Below are positions 12,089-23,381 of a DNA stretch of 26,348 nt, in pieces. Position 1 is the first letter of the stretch. The number at the start of each line of letters is the position of its first letter. This DNA comes from Smittium mucronatum (lineage: Eukaryota > Kickxellomycota > Harpellomycetes > Harpellales > Legeriomycetaceae), in contig LSSL01004813.1 in NCBI GenBank assembly GCA_001953115.1, positions 1 through 26,348 on the forward strand, in the 5' to 3' direction. The notes under the pieces are model-generated. The model was not told the origin of the DNA. It worked only from the letters and a program-made list of their open reading frames with translations, and made no database searches. The translations under genes and the position numbers were made by a program.

Positions 12089-12128
12089 TTTTTTATTTAA
12101 TATTTAAAAAAATTTGCAAGTTCTCTTC
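12089..12128. promoter_or_regulatory. Putative ancestral divergent promoter region
   Basis: The short interval between the 5' ends of two divergent relics would have held both promoters if these starts are right. It is AT-rich with no motif I can name. This is inference from layout only. Confidence 0.2.
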
Positions 12129-14845
12129 TAGCAGTTTATTTTTTTGAACATATTTATTTTTCTAATTTCTTTGATTGATAATACAGATGGTATCTGTACC
12201 TTATTTACGACTAATACAATAAGTGCGTCTCTTGAATGAATCAGGCTACAAAATTAGATTTTCCTGAGCAGATTTTAAATATTATTCAAAAAAATTATTG
12301 AATATTAGACTTAAATCTTCCTTTCCAGATTAAATTCTTCTCTAAAAATTGCAGTCATAATGAAGTGGTCGGTTTATGAGTAAATTTTGATGGTAACGGA
12401 AAAAAAACTGGAGTGCTTTTTAAAACTTTTAATATAATCCTTTTATCTAATAACCACTATATGTGAACTTTTCTGGCGTTAATATCAATTAATACCTGAC
12501 ATGGGGTCTCAAATTATTACATTTATCGCATTATTTATTTAAACCTACAGGAAAATTTTTTCTCACATGAATAGAAAAATAAGTGTTCTTTTTATCATTT
12601 TGTTTCAGTATTGGTTCAAATTTCATTATAATTTACACTTTTTATAAATTATCCTGTCTTTTTGAATCCTATATTATTTTTAGACTTTTTTTAGTGAAAA
12701 AAATATTATTGAAAACCTCCTAAAATATAAGTAAACATTAAAAATAGCATTTTTTTTTTGATTTTTCATGGATTTGGAAAGTTTTTGAGTATTTTCTATT
12801 TTTTGAAGTTTGTAAAAATACAGTAATTTTCTATCTACATCCAAGATATGCAAATTCAATTGTGTAAAATAATCACTTTATTTTTTGATCTCACACCAAT
12901 ATATTGCACTGTAGTGATCATGATTCCCAAAATATTTTTGAGTTCTTCAATTTTTTTGATTCATTAAAAAATGCCGTCAAGATATAAACAAATAAAATCA
13001 TATATTTACTTAATAAGAGTTTTATACATGACTATAAAAATTAGCTTGCTAATAATTCGGGCCAAAAAACATAACCTCAAACTCATATATCACATACTTT
13101 GATAATAATGATGTATAATTATATTGATTTAGTTTTATTGTCACAAGTAAAAACCGACAATCCAAGTTATAAAAAAAAAAATTTTCTGAACATTCAGAAT
13201 AAACCTGAAGATTTGAAAAAAATTTTAATACTCACATCTTTTTTGAATAATAATAAACCTCAAAAAATCTAATTTATAATAGTGTAAATTCATTTCCATT
13301 AATCAGTATAAAGCCTTTTTATAAAATAGATTACAAGATTGATTAATATAACACTTCTAGAGTCTTTCATATTGAAAATAAAAACTCAAAACTATTTTAT
13401 TTTTTAAATGAAAGTCAAATTATCTCTTGAATAATATCCTGGAAAAATTCCTAATTAAATAACTTATTTATGGATATTCTATAATAATCGAAAATTATTA
13501 TAAATTTTAAATACGATCTGATACCGAAGTTCGATACATCTCTAACTAAATTTAATAAGCTAATTTTAAAAATCAATGAGATTAATCATAAACTATTAGA
13601 ATATTTAGAAAATAATCCATAAATAAAATCTGCTAAAAAAATAATTTAAAAGACAAGGAATGATTTTTTATTCAGACTTTGGATTTTTTTTACTCTAAAG
13701 CTTGTATTTCATCGATAGTTTTTTCCATCAAAGACTTAAAAAAGGATAAAGTTTGAATAAAAACTACTTCATTTAAATAAAAACTTCCAGAAAATTTAAA
13801 TAATTTGAATAAATCTTTTTATAAATTGTAGATTATTTTATAAAAACAAATAAACCATTTAAATATCATTTATGATATTATTTAAATATAAAATAAATAT
13901 TTCTGATTTTATAATTTTCTACAGAAGTAAAATTTGCTGAATAATAATCAAAATTTCGAACTAAATAGTGGTATTATTATCAAATTTTACCTGTATTTGC
14001 TAACAGACCAACTTGCAGTCCAATTTAATTAAATTTTGTAACTGAATATGAAACTATACAACTTTCAATTTTAGGGATGGAAATCTTGTCTTGGATTTTT
14101 AGCTTATTTAATTGACTATAATTGGCAAAAAATAATTATGAAATATCTTGATTTTTAACTTAGAAAAAAGAAAAATTTTATGGGGATTTCGATTCTTTTA
14201 TACATTTATTATATATTAAAATAATTTTCTTTGATTATTTTATATTCGTCATTTTCTGAATACATTTTTTTGCATGATTTAGCACTCATATCATATTCAG
14301 TTTTTTAAAAAGTTATATTGAGTATTTATTTTTGGTAGCTCACCTGGATCAGTAACAAAAAACAAATTATTTTGCAAAAAGCTCATTTTTTTCATTCTTA
14401 ACTTCCTTTACTAAGAACTTGTGTAGTTTTAAATTTTTATAGAGTTTTTTCTAGCAATTTGAAGTCTTTTAAGCTGAAAATTTTCACTGATTTACTCGAT
14501 AAAACGGAAAAATTACGGTTTATTTCACAATTCTGGATTTATCGTCTAATCCATCGGAATTTTGGTTCGAAAAAAAGCCTTTCTATTATATATGAAATTA
14601 CTCTTTTCCAAAAAATTAATATTCATTTTTTTTATTCTTTCGTGTGAAAAATAGATAAATTAATCAAAAAAAATTTCCCATAGGGTTATATAAAGTTCAT
14701 AGTTTCCCTTTTCTTATTCAGAATTTACTATTTATTTTTTTATTTTTTATAAGATTTTGTTGGATTTTCGGACTGCAAGTTAAAAATAACTTCGGATTTT
14801 AAACCCTGCTTAGGTATTTCAGAGCCGAATGGGGAGTTTATTTAA
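12129..14845 (+). pseudogene. Large decayed gene, about 900 codons
   Basis: The coding signal starts in frame 3 with a hydrophobic segment (FLNIFIFLISLI) followed by a Thr/Ser-rich stretch, as at the start of a secreted or membrane protein. It passes to frame 2 (12,237-12,490), frame 1 (12,493-13,269; open runs of 46, 38 and 65 codons), frame 3 (13,257-13,640) and frame 2 (13,637-14,845; 81-codon open run at 14,402-14,644). By hand count there are about 45 stops in about 900 codons (5%) where about 85 are expected. Telling stretches are QATKLDFPEQILNIIQKN, SDHDSQNIFEFFNFFDSLKN, KPEDLKKILILTSFLNNNKP and KINEINHKLLEYLENNP. Frame 2 may continue to about 15,520 with more stops. I allowed four frame changes, which inflates the fit, but the long clean runs remain. 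No domain is recognised. The 62-codon TTG-started ORF at 14,459 is an internal piece. Confidence 0.6.
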
Positions 14846-15617
14846 TCTATAATGAGCTAAATTGTAAAATTTCAGCATTATTATGAACTATAAGTGTCAA
14901 AGGATAGAAAATATTATCGTTAAATCATAATAATCTAAGTGAAAAAAAATATCTGAAGCTCCGATAAAACATAAATCACTTTAGTAAAGTTATATGAATA
15001 TATTGCAAAAAGGAGAAAGAATATGGGTTGATTAAATTATTTTTTTTTGGAGTAAATAATTCCTAAATAAGTTAACCTTCACCTAATTGAGAATCACCTT
15101 CTAACTTATAATCTGCTAAGAGTAAAATTCTTGCTACATTTCATATTCATACGAAAAATTTTCTTATTTATCAACTATTTTAAATTTTAAATTCTATTAA
15201 TAGATAAAACCAAAAAATACTGCCATAGTGCTGTTTAACATAACTAAAAAGTTAGAGGCTTTGTTATTTCTCCATCAAATTTATTATTTCGGAAAATATT
15301 TTTAAAAAAGTAACATTTAGCAAAGTAACTTGTGCACAAAAAATTGATTTTCAACCTCCATTGATTTTTGCCCGAGATCTTCTGCAAACTTTTTTTCTAT
15401 TTTAAGTTTTTTCTCCCAACGTCTTAATTTACTGGAATCTGTTCGCCATATATTTTTAATAGTTTTTAATTTAATTTAATGAATATTTTTTATTTTCGAA
15501 ATTTGATTTATTTCTGAAAAAAAACAATATACTTAAAATTAAATTTTTTTAGGGTATTAGATCAGTTATTAGCTCTGGTATCGCATGAGGATTTATTTTA
15601 AAACAATTTATTTATTA
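14846..15617. other. Weak continuation of the upstream relic, or spacer
   Basis: Frame 2 on the + strand continues from the preceding relic with an open run at about 15,074-15,190 and residues such as GICSPYIF near 15,440, but stops are close to background density. It lies between two relics whose 3' ends converge, so part of it may be 3' sequence of either. Confidence 0.3.
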
Positions 15618-16952
15618 CTATATAGGTATTGTTAAATCTAATAATCTTTCTGCTAGTTTCAAACCATTTTTTCCTTTATTATATTTTTCTTTTAATAGTT
15701 TTTCCTAGCCGTTGCAATATTTCATTCACTATCTTCCCATGCAAAATCTTAGAAGAAATTTCCACAAATCCTGTATGAGGTATAAATAGGTTATTTTCTA
15801 TCCTTATAAGCTTTAAGCTATTTATACTAGCTACCACTTTGATTTTTTCGTCTTTTATCCTAATTTCCGGTATAGCCTGCTTCTTAATATCCAAAATTTA
15901 ACATGGCCTTGATTCATCTGAATTTTTTTAGATAAATTTAACTTTTGAGTGAGCTAATAAGCCAAAATACAGGCGTTTTATTACTTTAGGTTTATTCTCA
16001 GCCAATTTTTCACCAAAAAAGACCGTTTTGAAAACTGCTCTTCAAAAGATGCAAACTAATTGATTATATGAGTTTTATCCTTGAAAATATTAATTTCTTC
16101 ATTTGAGTTGGTTTTGCCGAAACTTAATTGAACTAATGGTTCTTTTTTAGCCTATCCTTGATTTATTATGGCTTTTCAGCCTTTAAAATTAACATTTCAG
16201 ATAATTCAGGTATTTTCAATTGATCCAAACATTTAAATTATCCCTTTATTACTCTAAAAATAGCAGCTAGAGGAAAATTTATGACCAGTTTGATTGAATT
16301 TTATGTATCCGGTATATTTTTACTGAATATCAGGATATGAAGTTAGATTTAATTAAACTTTATAATAAATCTTATGAATAATGCTCAAAGTCACAAATAT
16401 TTTACTCTTTATTTTCGATACAGTTTCAAACACCTTATTGGATTGGTTGCTAATATTGCAAAAAATTATAAACTAGATGATAATAATTTTTTATTCGAAC
16501 TATGTTGTAGCTCCAAACTCTATAAATATCCGCAATATCTTTTTAATTTTTTAATTCTCCAATTTATCAAGCTCAGAAATGTTTGATGATTTTTATATCT
16601 ATTTCCATTAAATAATAAAGTTCCATCTTTATTATATCTGGTGGCTAATCCATCGAAAAGTTCTTTTTTTTTATGATTTTTGTTATGCTAATGATTACCA
16701 AAATAGTTATTTTGTATTTAATTTAGATAATTTATTGATATTAATATTAAAAGCAATAATTTGTTTAATAATTTTTCTGTATTTTTTTTAAATTATTAAA
16801 TCCTTGGTATTTATATCCAAAAAACTAAAAATATTCAACTCTCTGAGGGCAAATTGATGGAAAAACTGTTTCATTAGGTTTTTACCAAAGATAAAAACAG
16901 CCAATAAATGGGTTAAATATAAATAAATATAACGGGCTGTAAATAATTTAAA
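15618..16952 (-). pseudogene. Decayed gene, about 450 codons
   Basis: On the minus strand an open run of 54 codons (16,952-16,791; contains GKNLMKQFFHQFALRELNIF) is followed by a frame change to a single frame from 16,680 to about 16,160 (contains KELFDGLATRYNKDGTLLF, then NRYKNHQTFLSLINWRIKKL), another to about 15,895 (PLVQLSFGKTNSNEEINIF), a clean 71-codon run at 15,894-15,679 (SINSLKLIRIENNLFIPHTG), and a last change giving NKGKNGLKLAERLLDLTIPI and a stop at 15,620. About 19 stops fall in 455 codons against about 40 expected. The 71-codon run has no ATG and is preceded two codons upstream by TAA, so it is not a gene on its own. G+C is about 30% or more in places. The protein looks soluble, basic and globular; I do not recognise it. 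Confidence 0.65.
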
Positions 16953-17144
16953 TTATGAAAATTTATATCCTTAAAAATATTAATTTTTTTGATTATTTAA
17001 AATAATAATTAATTCACCTCTAAGCTAAGTAAAATTATATTCTATGAAAAATGTTATGATTTATTAAGAATAAATCCGTAATAAAAACTTTATTATAAAA
17101 AATATAATAATAAATTTCATATATATCATAAGATTGTTTTTTTT
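16953..17144. other. AT-rich spacer between divergent relics
   Basis: Poly(A/T)-rich sequence between the 5' side of the minus-strand relic and the 5' side of a plus-strand fragment. No motif seen. Confidence 0.4.
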
Positions 17145-17527
17145 ATGAAAAAATATAAAGTTTTCCCAGTGACCATTTCAGTAGTGTAAGAAGTCTATTG
17201 ATGACATATTAAACTAAGGAAAGAGCTTATTTTGAATAAGATATAAAGGGGAACAAATAAATACAAGAATAAAACTAATTGAAAAGCTTACATTCAAAAA
17301 AGCGGGAAAGCAAGCTGTTTATATAGATATGAACTAAATAGGAAATAATTGTGATTAATTATTTAAAAAAGATTATTTATGTGGCAAATAATGATAGGGT
17401 CATTAAATGTAGTAAATTCTCGCTCTCTCAATATTCAAATTTACAATTAAATGAATATCTTTTTTTAGAATATCCCAATTCACAAACTATTATTTTGACA
17501 AAAATTGATTCTGAATTACTTTACTGA
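17145..17527 (+). pseudogene. Decayed coding fragment with a clean 3' part
   Basis: An ATG at 17,145 (MKKYKVFPVTISVV, then TAA) is followed in frame 2 by a stop-interrupted stretch and then by 57 clean codons from 17,357 to a TGA at 17,525, including VANNDRVIKCSKFSLSQYS and LFLEYPNSQTIILTKIDSEL. Upstream of the clean part the frame has about 8 stops in 65 codons, which is chance level, so only the 3' part is well supported. The mixture of Asp, Glu, Ser, Pro and Cys is unlike AT-driven translation. It stands divergent to the relic at 15,618-16,952 and tail-to-tail with the minus-strand fragment that follows. Family unknown. Confidence 0.4.
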
Positions 17528-17587
17528 TAAATTTTTTTGATTATTCTTTTTAAATTTTTAGATCTTTACCATGACTAAAATATATAC

Positions 17588-17870
17588 CTATAAAATAAGA
17601 ATATCTAATTCACCGCTCAGAATTTTTTTTCCATCGCCAAAAATGCATTCATAAGAATTTTTCATCACCAAAAAACTCAAAATATAATCACTTGTCATTA
17701 TTTTTATCTTTTTCAAATTGAAATCAAAAAAAAAATCAATCGAGTTGTAATTTCTAAAAAATTTGAATTGTCAAATTACCATATTTTTCATTTAATAAAG
17801 AAAAAAGTCAAGAAAACCCTTGCAAATCCCAAAATATACAGAATTTTATCAACAATAAATAATAATTGCA
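17588..17870 (-). pseudogene. Decayed coding fragment
   Basis: A minus-strand frame is open for 58 codons, ending at a TAG near 17,608, with IMTSDYILSFLVMKNSYE and CIFGDGKKILSGELDILI. A second frame upstream (about 17,870-17,780; LLNEKYGNLTIQIF) can be linked by one frame change. The + strand frame across the same bases also gives a 40-codon open run, so the assignment rests on residue content. No family recognised. Confidence 0.35.
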
Positions 17871-19097
17871 ATTAATTATTATGAGATTTAATTATTAGTT
17901 TATTTAATCCATTCATACAACTAAAACTAAATATATTTGATTTCCGTAACTTTTTCTAAATTTTTTTCAATCTAGCTTATATAATCATATATATAGTCCA
18001 CTAAAATAATTTTGAAGTTAGAATTGAAATTCTTTATAGCTATGATTTCCAATTTGCAAGATGAAAGTGACTTTTATAAATTTCAACAAGACAATTTATA
18101 AATATAAAGCCTATTTAGGGGAAAATATTTTTCATAATATCAAATTATTTTATTATATTGCATTTTTAGGTCGAATAATTTTATTTATTCTCTCATAATA
18201 CTACAAATTTAAAAATTTAATAATTATGAGTTAAGAAAATTTTAATTTTAACTATTAATTTAAAATTTTTCAAGAAATAATAAATTTTTTTTTAAAGTTT
18301 TAATTATGTTAATAATTAATCTCACGTTCTGTAATTATCAATTATGCATTTTTATTTGTTTGTAAGTACCTTTAAACAAAAAAAGTTTTTCTGGTTATTT
18401 TATAATCATTTTATGCAATTGAAAATTAAATCAAAACATACATATTTAAATTTCTATAGTTGAAAATCACTCTCAATAAGATGATCTTAAATTTCAAATT
18501 TATATGATGAGCCAAAATAAATAAAATATTCTTTCAATATTAAATTATACTTTTGAAACATCATATAAAATCTAGAGTAATTTTTAAAAATAAAATTTTG
18601 TTCTCTATTTTTTTGATCTTTTCAATCAATATTACTTCTATAGATATTTAATCTCTTAAAAATTTTATTTGATTAATAATAACTAAAAAATGATAAAAAA
18701 ACTATACATAGCATATAATTACTAATAAACTTTGAATTTCAAATAATAATAATCTTAATAATCAAGGTATGGCATGAGAAAGCATTTTTTATTTAAAGGC
18801 TTTACATTTATCTCAAATCTCAAATAAACTCAAAGAAAATAGAGTGAATTATATTTACTGTTTTATTATAATGGAAAATGATAAATTACTACAAAAAATA
18901 ATAAAACTAGCAAATTTTGATATTTTTTATAAAATAAGGATAGTAATCTTAGAAATTTATAATATTTTTTTATAAATTCAACTTAATAATATTTTTACTA
19001 TATTTAGATAATTTATAAATCTTAAAAAAATATAAAAAATGACATTATTGTGTTTATTATAGATTCAAAAAAATTATATATATAATAAGTTAACTAG
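17871..19097. other. Very AT-rich spacer, nothing seen
   Basis: About 1.2 kb of the most AT-rich sequence in the window (about 85% by inspection), with many short A/T runs. All frames close at chance rates. No RNA gene or repeat array was noticed. Confidence 0.5.
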
Positions 19098-19707
19098 ATA
19101 AAAATTTTGGCTCCGAAGGCAAATTCATATTTATATAGAACATCAAAATATGAACATTTAGATTAAGACAATCGAGTAAGAGATAATAATAAAAATTTTC
19201 TATGTATGAAAAATGGCTGATGGATTAATGGTTATTATTTTGATGAAATGTTGGATTGGAACAAAGATAGAGTAGTGGAATGTAGATATGTTAATTTAAA
19301 GATAAGAATAATGGTTATTGAGATTATGGATATATTTTTTGATGGGCTTTATGTTTGTTATGTTGATTGTTTGATAATTTTACTATTATTATTATTATTA
19401 TTAAGCGTAAAAGTGTTTGTTAGTATGGATGTTGTTGATTTGATAGTTTTTATCTTTTATTTGTCTTTTTTTTAGTTTTTGTTCTTTTTTCTAAACTCGG
19501 TTGCATATTTTTTTCATTAAGAATTTGTTAAAAATATTTTTATTAAATATCATATTTAAATTTATTTATTCATTAATATTACCTATGAAACTTATTATAA
19601 ATTTAGTAGTTTTTATTAATTTTTTATATATTTTTTGTTTTATTATACTAATTTTAAATTTCTTTTGTTATTTTTTATTTGTACAAATCCAAAATCATAT
19701 TAACTAA
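19098..19707 (+). pseudogene. G-skewed, TTA-repeat-bearing coding-like region
   Basis: Frame 3 from 19,098 to the TAG at 19,473-19,475 has only two internal stops (TAA at 19,164, TGA at 19,218) in about 126 codons, where about 11 are expected. An ATG at 19,206 and another at 19,248 lie in frame; the latter starts a 75-codon ORF (NGYYFDEMLDWNKDRVVECR just around it). The second half is hydrophobic, with a poly-Leu run encoded by (TTA)n. A further 71-codon open run in frame 1 (19,495-19,707) is almost entirely hydrophobic and may follow after a frame change, or may simply reflect T-rich composition. The + strand is strongly G over C (about 54 G to 5 C in 19,201-19,440). It could be a broken membrane-protein gene or low-complexity DNA. 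No family recognised. Confidence 0.35.
19383..19403 (+). repeat. (TTA)n microsatellite
   Basis: About seven tandem TTA/ATT units. In frame 3 they encode consecutive leucines inside the 75-codon ORF. Confidence 0.8.
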
Positions 19708-20520
19708 TGATATTTTTTACTAAAATTTAAATTTCTTATACATTTTTTTATTAATTTTAAAACTAACTAATATTAATAATAAAAAGATATAATCTTTCTG
19801 ATGAATCTTTTTTGATACGGTTTTATCTTTTAATAAATCAAATCTTAAATTGTGGTTTTTTTTAAATTTTTTTACTTCGTCCTAATTACTCTTTTTTTTT
19901 TATTTAATTATATCGTTATTAGCCTTTGAAGTTTGTTTTCAATAAGATATAAATCGACATATGCCCACTTTTTTTTTCGAAAAATTGTAGCTGATGCAAA
20001 AAATATTTCTCCAGTGCGATACATATCATTAATTAATAAAAATTTATTTTCAGATAATTTTATAAGATAGCATCAAATTTTTCAAAATTCAACCCATCTA
20101 ATCTTATATTAAGACTAATTAATTAATCCGACCCACCTCTTCTTAATTGATTATAAAAACTTTTTCACAATAAAATTAATGTGAAATTGGTGATGGGAAA
20201 ATTTTATAATAATTTTTTTTGATATAAAAAAAGAATAAATATCAAGAAAATTGTTAATTTTAATAAGAATATACGAAAAATCGAGCACATTTGATGATTT
20301 ATAGGATTTATTTTTGTCTTTTATTGCACTATTAAATAATTCAAAGCCATTTTTAGATGATGAGCCAAAATTTTATAATCCTCATGCTAATTCGGATTAG
20401 ATTTAAAGTTCAAAATCTCTATTTAGTATATTGTTTCACTAAAAATATCCTTTGCTTCTATTTAAATAAATGTAAATAATATACCTATTGAATATTTTTT
20501 GGATTATTTAAAGCTGCTTA
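19708..20520. other. AT-rich spacer
   Basis: No stop-poor frame on either strand. Some minus-strand fragments around 20,340-20,520 look peptide-like, but stops are at background density. Confidence 0.4.
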
Positions 20521-21500
20521 TCCCATAAAAAATATACAAAACTCTTTTAAATTGATTACTCCTTTTTTTCCCTATTATTTCCCCAAATTTTTTGGCAACA
20601 TATAACCAAAAATTATTCTTTTTATTAATTAGATACTTTTTATTATATATACTTGATGATTTTTTAGCAGATTCTAATTTTTTTTTTTATTCTCTAAATT
20701 AAATCATATCTTTCCAATTTTATTTTTAAATTTTGAAGTGTCCATATATTTATACACTTGTCATCTACAAAAACAATTAAGATTGATATGGGGGTTTAAT
20801 TTTGGTTTATATCTGTATTTTTTATAATAAAATTAGGATAATCTCTATATATAATTTTGAACTATGGGTCTAAATGTAGGATATAATACTTGGATAAATT
20901 TTTATTCGATTTCCAGAGGTTATTAAAGCATTTAACTATTTTTATTGATAGAATAGTCAGTGATATAATATTATTCTATATCCCACCCCCTACAGTATTT
21001 TTTTCAACTTTCTTTAAAAGAATCGGTTTTAACTAAGCTCGCGTTATTAAAATTTCATTAGTTTTTTTCATTGTTGTAAATTTTGGTTATTCCCAAAAAC
21101 ATTCCATCACTTTCAATTTTTCTTTTAATCATACTAGATTTTACAAATGACCGTAAAGATTTTTTTTAATCGGAATTAGATTCTCTATGGCAGTTGTGGT
21201 GATTCTCATTTATTAATTGATATTTAAATCGTTTCCATGTAGCTTATCAACTCTCACTCTGAAAAAGCACTTAATAACTGTAGAGTTGTAACTTCAGTAA
21301 AATGTTATATATTATTTTTTTCAATTTTTTGTAATATTATCCTTAAAAACTGTTTTTAATTTCATATAGTTCAATTTCAGCCAAAATCCACTCAATCATA
21401 TTAAGATTAACAATAAAAATAATTTTTTGGCTAAATATAAAGGCTTTATCCACAAAATACTCTTAAAACTATTAAATCTGCTACTATTTAATTTTAATAT
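20521..21500 (-). pseudogene. Complex patch, possible decayed gene, frame unresolved
   Basis: The patch 20,900-21,500 is richer in G+C (about 27%) than its surroundings. On the minus strand one frame reads through 21,441-20,521 with a well-behaved stretch at 21,240-21,061 (TWKRFKYQLINENHHNCHRE and IKRKIESDGMFLGITKIYNN, one stop in 60 codons). The next frame also gives credible peptides (RVDKLHGNDLNIN; MRITTTAIENLIPIKKNLYG). Overall about 24 stops in 307 codons is not clearly below background. I take it as an old coding relic whose frame has been scrambled, or as a composition patch. No domain recognised. Confidence 0.25.
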
Positions 21501-22035
21501 AAGTGTCATAAATTCAGCTATTTATCGATGTACATTTTTATATTTAAAATATTATTTCATGATTTTTTTTATAAACTTAAACGTATTGTGCATATAATTT
21601 TCTTTTTCAGACTATTCCTGTTTGGCCTATCTAAATTTTCCTTTGATTTTAGATGATTATACTTTATTCCGCATTTAATGGTTTTAATTCTTGTAAGTAT
21701 TTATTTGAATTTATTCGGTTTGATGAAATTTTATTTTTTTTTATAAACTCATAATTAAATAAAATAAATTTCTTTCATTTATTGGTTTTAAACATGCGAT
21801 TTTTATCGAAATTTGAATAAAAGTGGTAAAAGCAAAATATAATCTTTGTATTTTTGCAATAAATTTATAATAAATTCCAGTATGTATTTTTTTTTCAAAA
21901 TTTAATTTAAATTTTTTATTTTTACAAGTAAGATTCATATGATTTATATTTTAAATAGCGAAAGTATTTTCTAAAAAATTTTAAATAATAATATCAAAAA
22001 AACACTAGTTCTCAAATAATTTTTTTTTTTATAAC
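21501..22035. other. AT-rich stretch with one chance-length ORF
   Basis: A minus-strand ATG-started ORF of 65 codons lies at 21,741-21,938 (MNLTCKNKKFKLNFEKK...). ORFs of this length are expected by chance at this composition, though it is on the same strand as, and directly downstream of, the relic at 22,036-23,381. I do not call it a gene. Confidence 0.35.
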
Positions 22036-23381
22036 TTATTTATTATCTGTTATTTTATTTTGATCACAAAAATTATCAATTATATCCTTGCGCTTTGTAC
22101 CAATGAGATATAATCCACTTGATTCACTGCCGGTTTTTAGAAAATAGTCTGCACGAGCAAAAAATGATTTTATATAAAGATATACGAGCTCTTGAGTATA
22201 AAAGTGATTTTTTAGACAAAATTGATTTAGTTCTAAAAGATTTCCAAAATCGGATTTTTTAGATTCTCTGTTTACATTTTCTGGTATTTCTGCGTCTTTA
22301 TCCTTATATACAAAGCTTTTTTTCTTAATAGATTTAAAAATTATAAAAAATAAATCAAAATGAATTGGTTTACTTGAGAAATAAATTTGCATCGATACTT
22401 GGTTATATAGGAATATGATATATTGCCAAAGGAAACTTAGTGAAATATTTCCATTTATATTTTAATTAAAGTTTCAATTCTTTGTTTTTCCTACAGATAT
22501 ATATGATTTATGAGGTATATTAAAGCCTCTAGAGGCATTATTGGTTCTGAAAGAAAATACGATATATTCCTCACTCCAGTTTTTGTAGCCTGAAAACTAA
22601 TTTTTGTTTACAAAATATATTTTTTGATAATATTATTTAAATCCTCCTTTTTTTCGAAAAAAAATTCCGTAATATATCAAAAAAAATTTCAAAAAAAAAT
22701 AATACGATACCCCTAAACTTTTTGATATAGTAATTGGAATTTTTTTGAATATTTTGTTATTTATTTTTTCAAATTTAATTTTAAGGTTTTTTCATAAATA
22801 TTTCCATTATATTTTTTTAAAGCACAGATGATTTTATAATCTGAATCAGATAGCAAGCTTTATATATTGAGTTCATATCCAAGTTTATGGACTCTATTTT
22901 GTATTTTATTAAATTTTAAAGATTGTTTTTCTCTTTTTTTTCTTTTAAAGTCCTATAATCGATGTAATAAAATATTTTAAAGACACAAGTTTTCTAATAT
23001 ATATAATTGGTTAAATTTAATTAAATAATTTCTGACTATTGTCAAATAAACGTTTTCTAAATTTTTTAATTGCAGAAAGATCTTTTTTGATATTTCTAAA
23101 TCTTTGAAACGGTTAAATTCAGTTTCGAGACTTAAAATGAGCTTTTTTTCTTTTTTAATCTCATCTTAATTAAAATTATAAAAATTCTAGCATTTTTCTC
23201 TATGTTTATTAGAGGAAAGTTTTTTTTTTAATGCGCGTATAATCCCAAATAATTTTAAATAAAAAAAAACATATTTAATTTAAATACAATTTTTTTTTAT
23301 AAAAAAGTGTTTATTGGATTAATTTTCTGATAATATTTGCAAATTTCAGATAAAGGCTCGGATTTTTCTTGGATTTAACAT
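22036..23381 (-). pseudogene. Best-preserved decayed gene, about 448 codons
   Basis: Minus strand. A start ATG at 23,381-23,379 (MLNPRKIRAFI) lies just after TAA and TAG in the same frame. The frame runs to about 22,785, where a frameshift in an A-run (GAAAAAAC) moves it to a second frame that continues to the TAA at 22,036. By hand count there are 12 internal stops in 448 codons (7 TAA, 3 TAG, 2 TGA) against about 42 expected; the second frame alone has 4 in about 250 codons. The last 118 codons form an uninterrupted ATG-started ORF. The N-terminal third is charged and probably helical or coiled coil (LILSLETEFNRFKDLEISKK); then VHKLGYELNI, DSDYKIICALKKYNGNIYEK, a Phe-rich hydrophobic stretch, TNNASRGFNIPHKSYISVGK and a polar C-terminus (SFFARADYFLKTGSESSGLY). 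No family recognised. It could not be expressed as an intact protein. Confidence 0.75.

Noticed and set aside
13520..13545. B-box-like GAAGTTCGATAC as a tRNA gene
   Set aside because: No T-stem pairing, no A box upstream at a suitable distance.
16374..16586. 70-aa plus-strand ORF
   Set aside because: Lies opposite the better supported minus-strand relic at 15,618-16,952.
3061..23381. Reassigned stop codons (all three read as sense) instead of gene decay
   Set aside because: Frameshifts accompany the stops. In the LINE one stop replaces what is usually a Leu position in the zinc motif and another could be an Arg codon, which fits random mutation and not a fixed reassignment.
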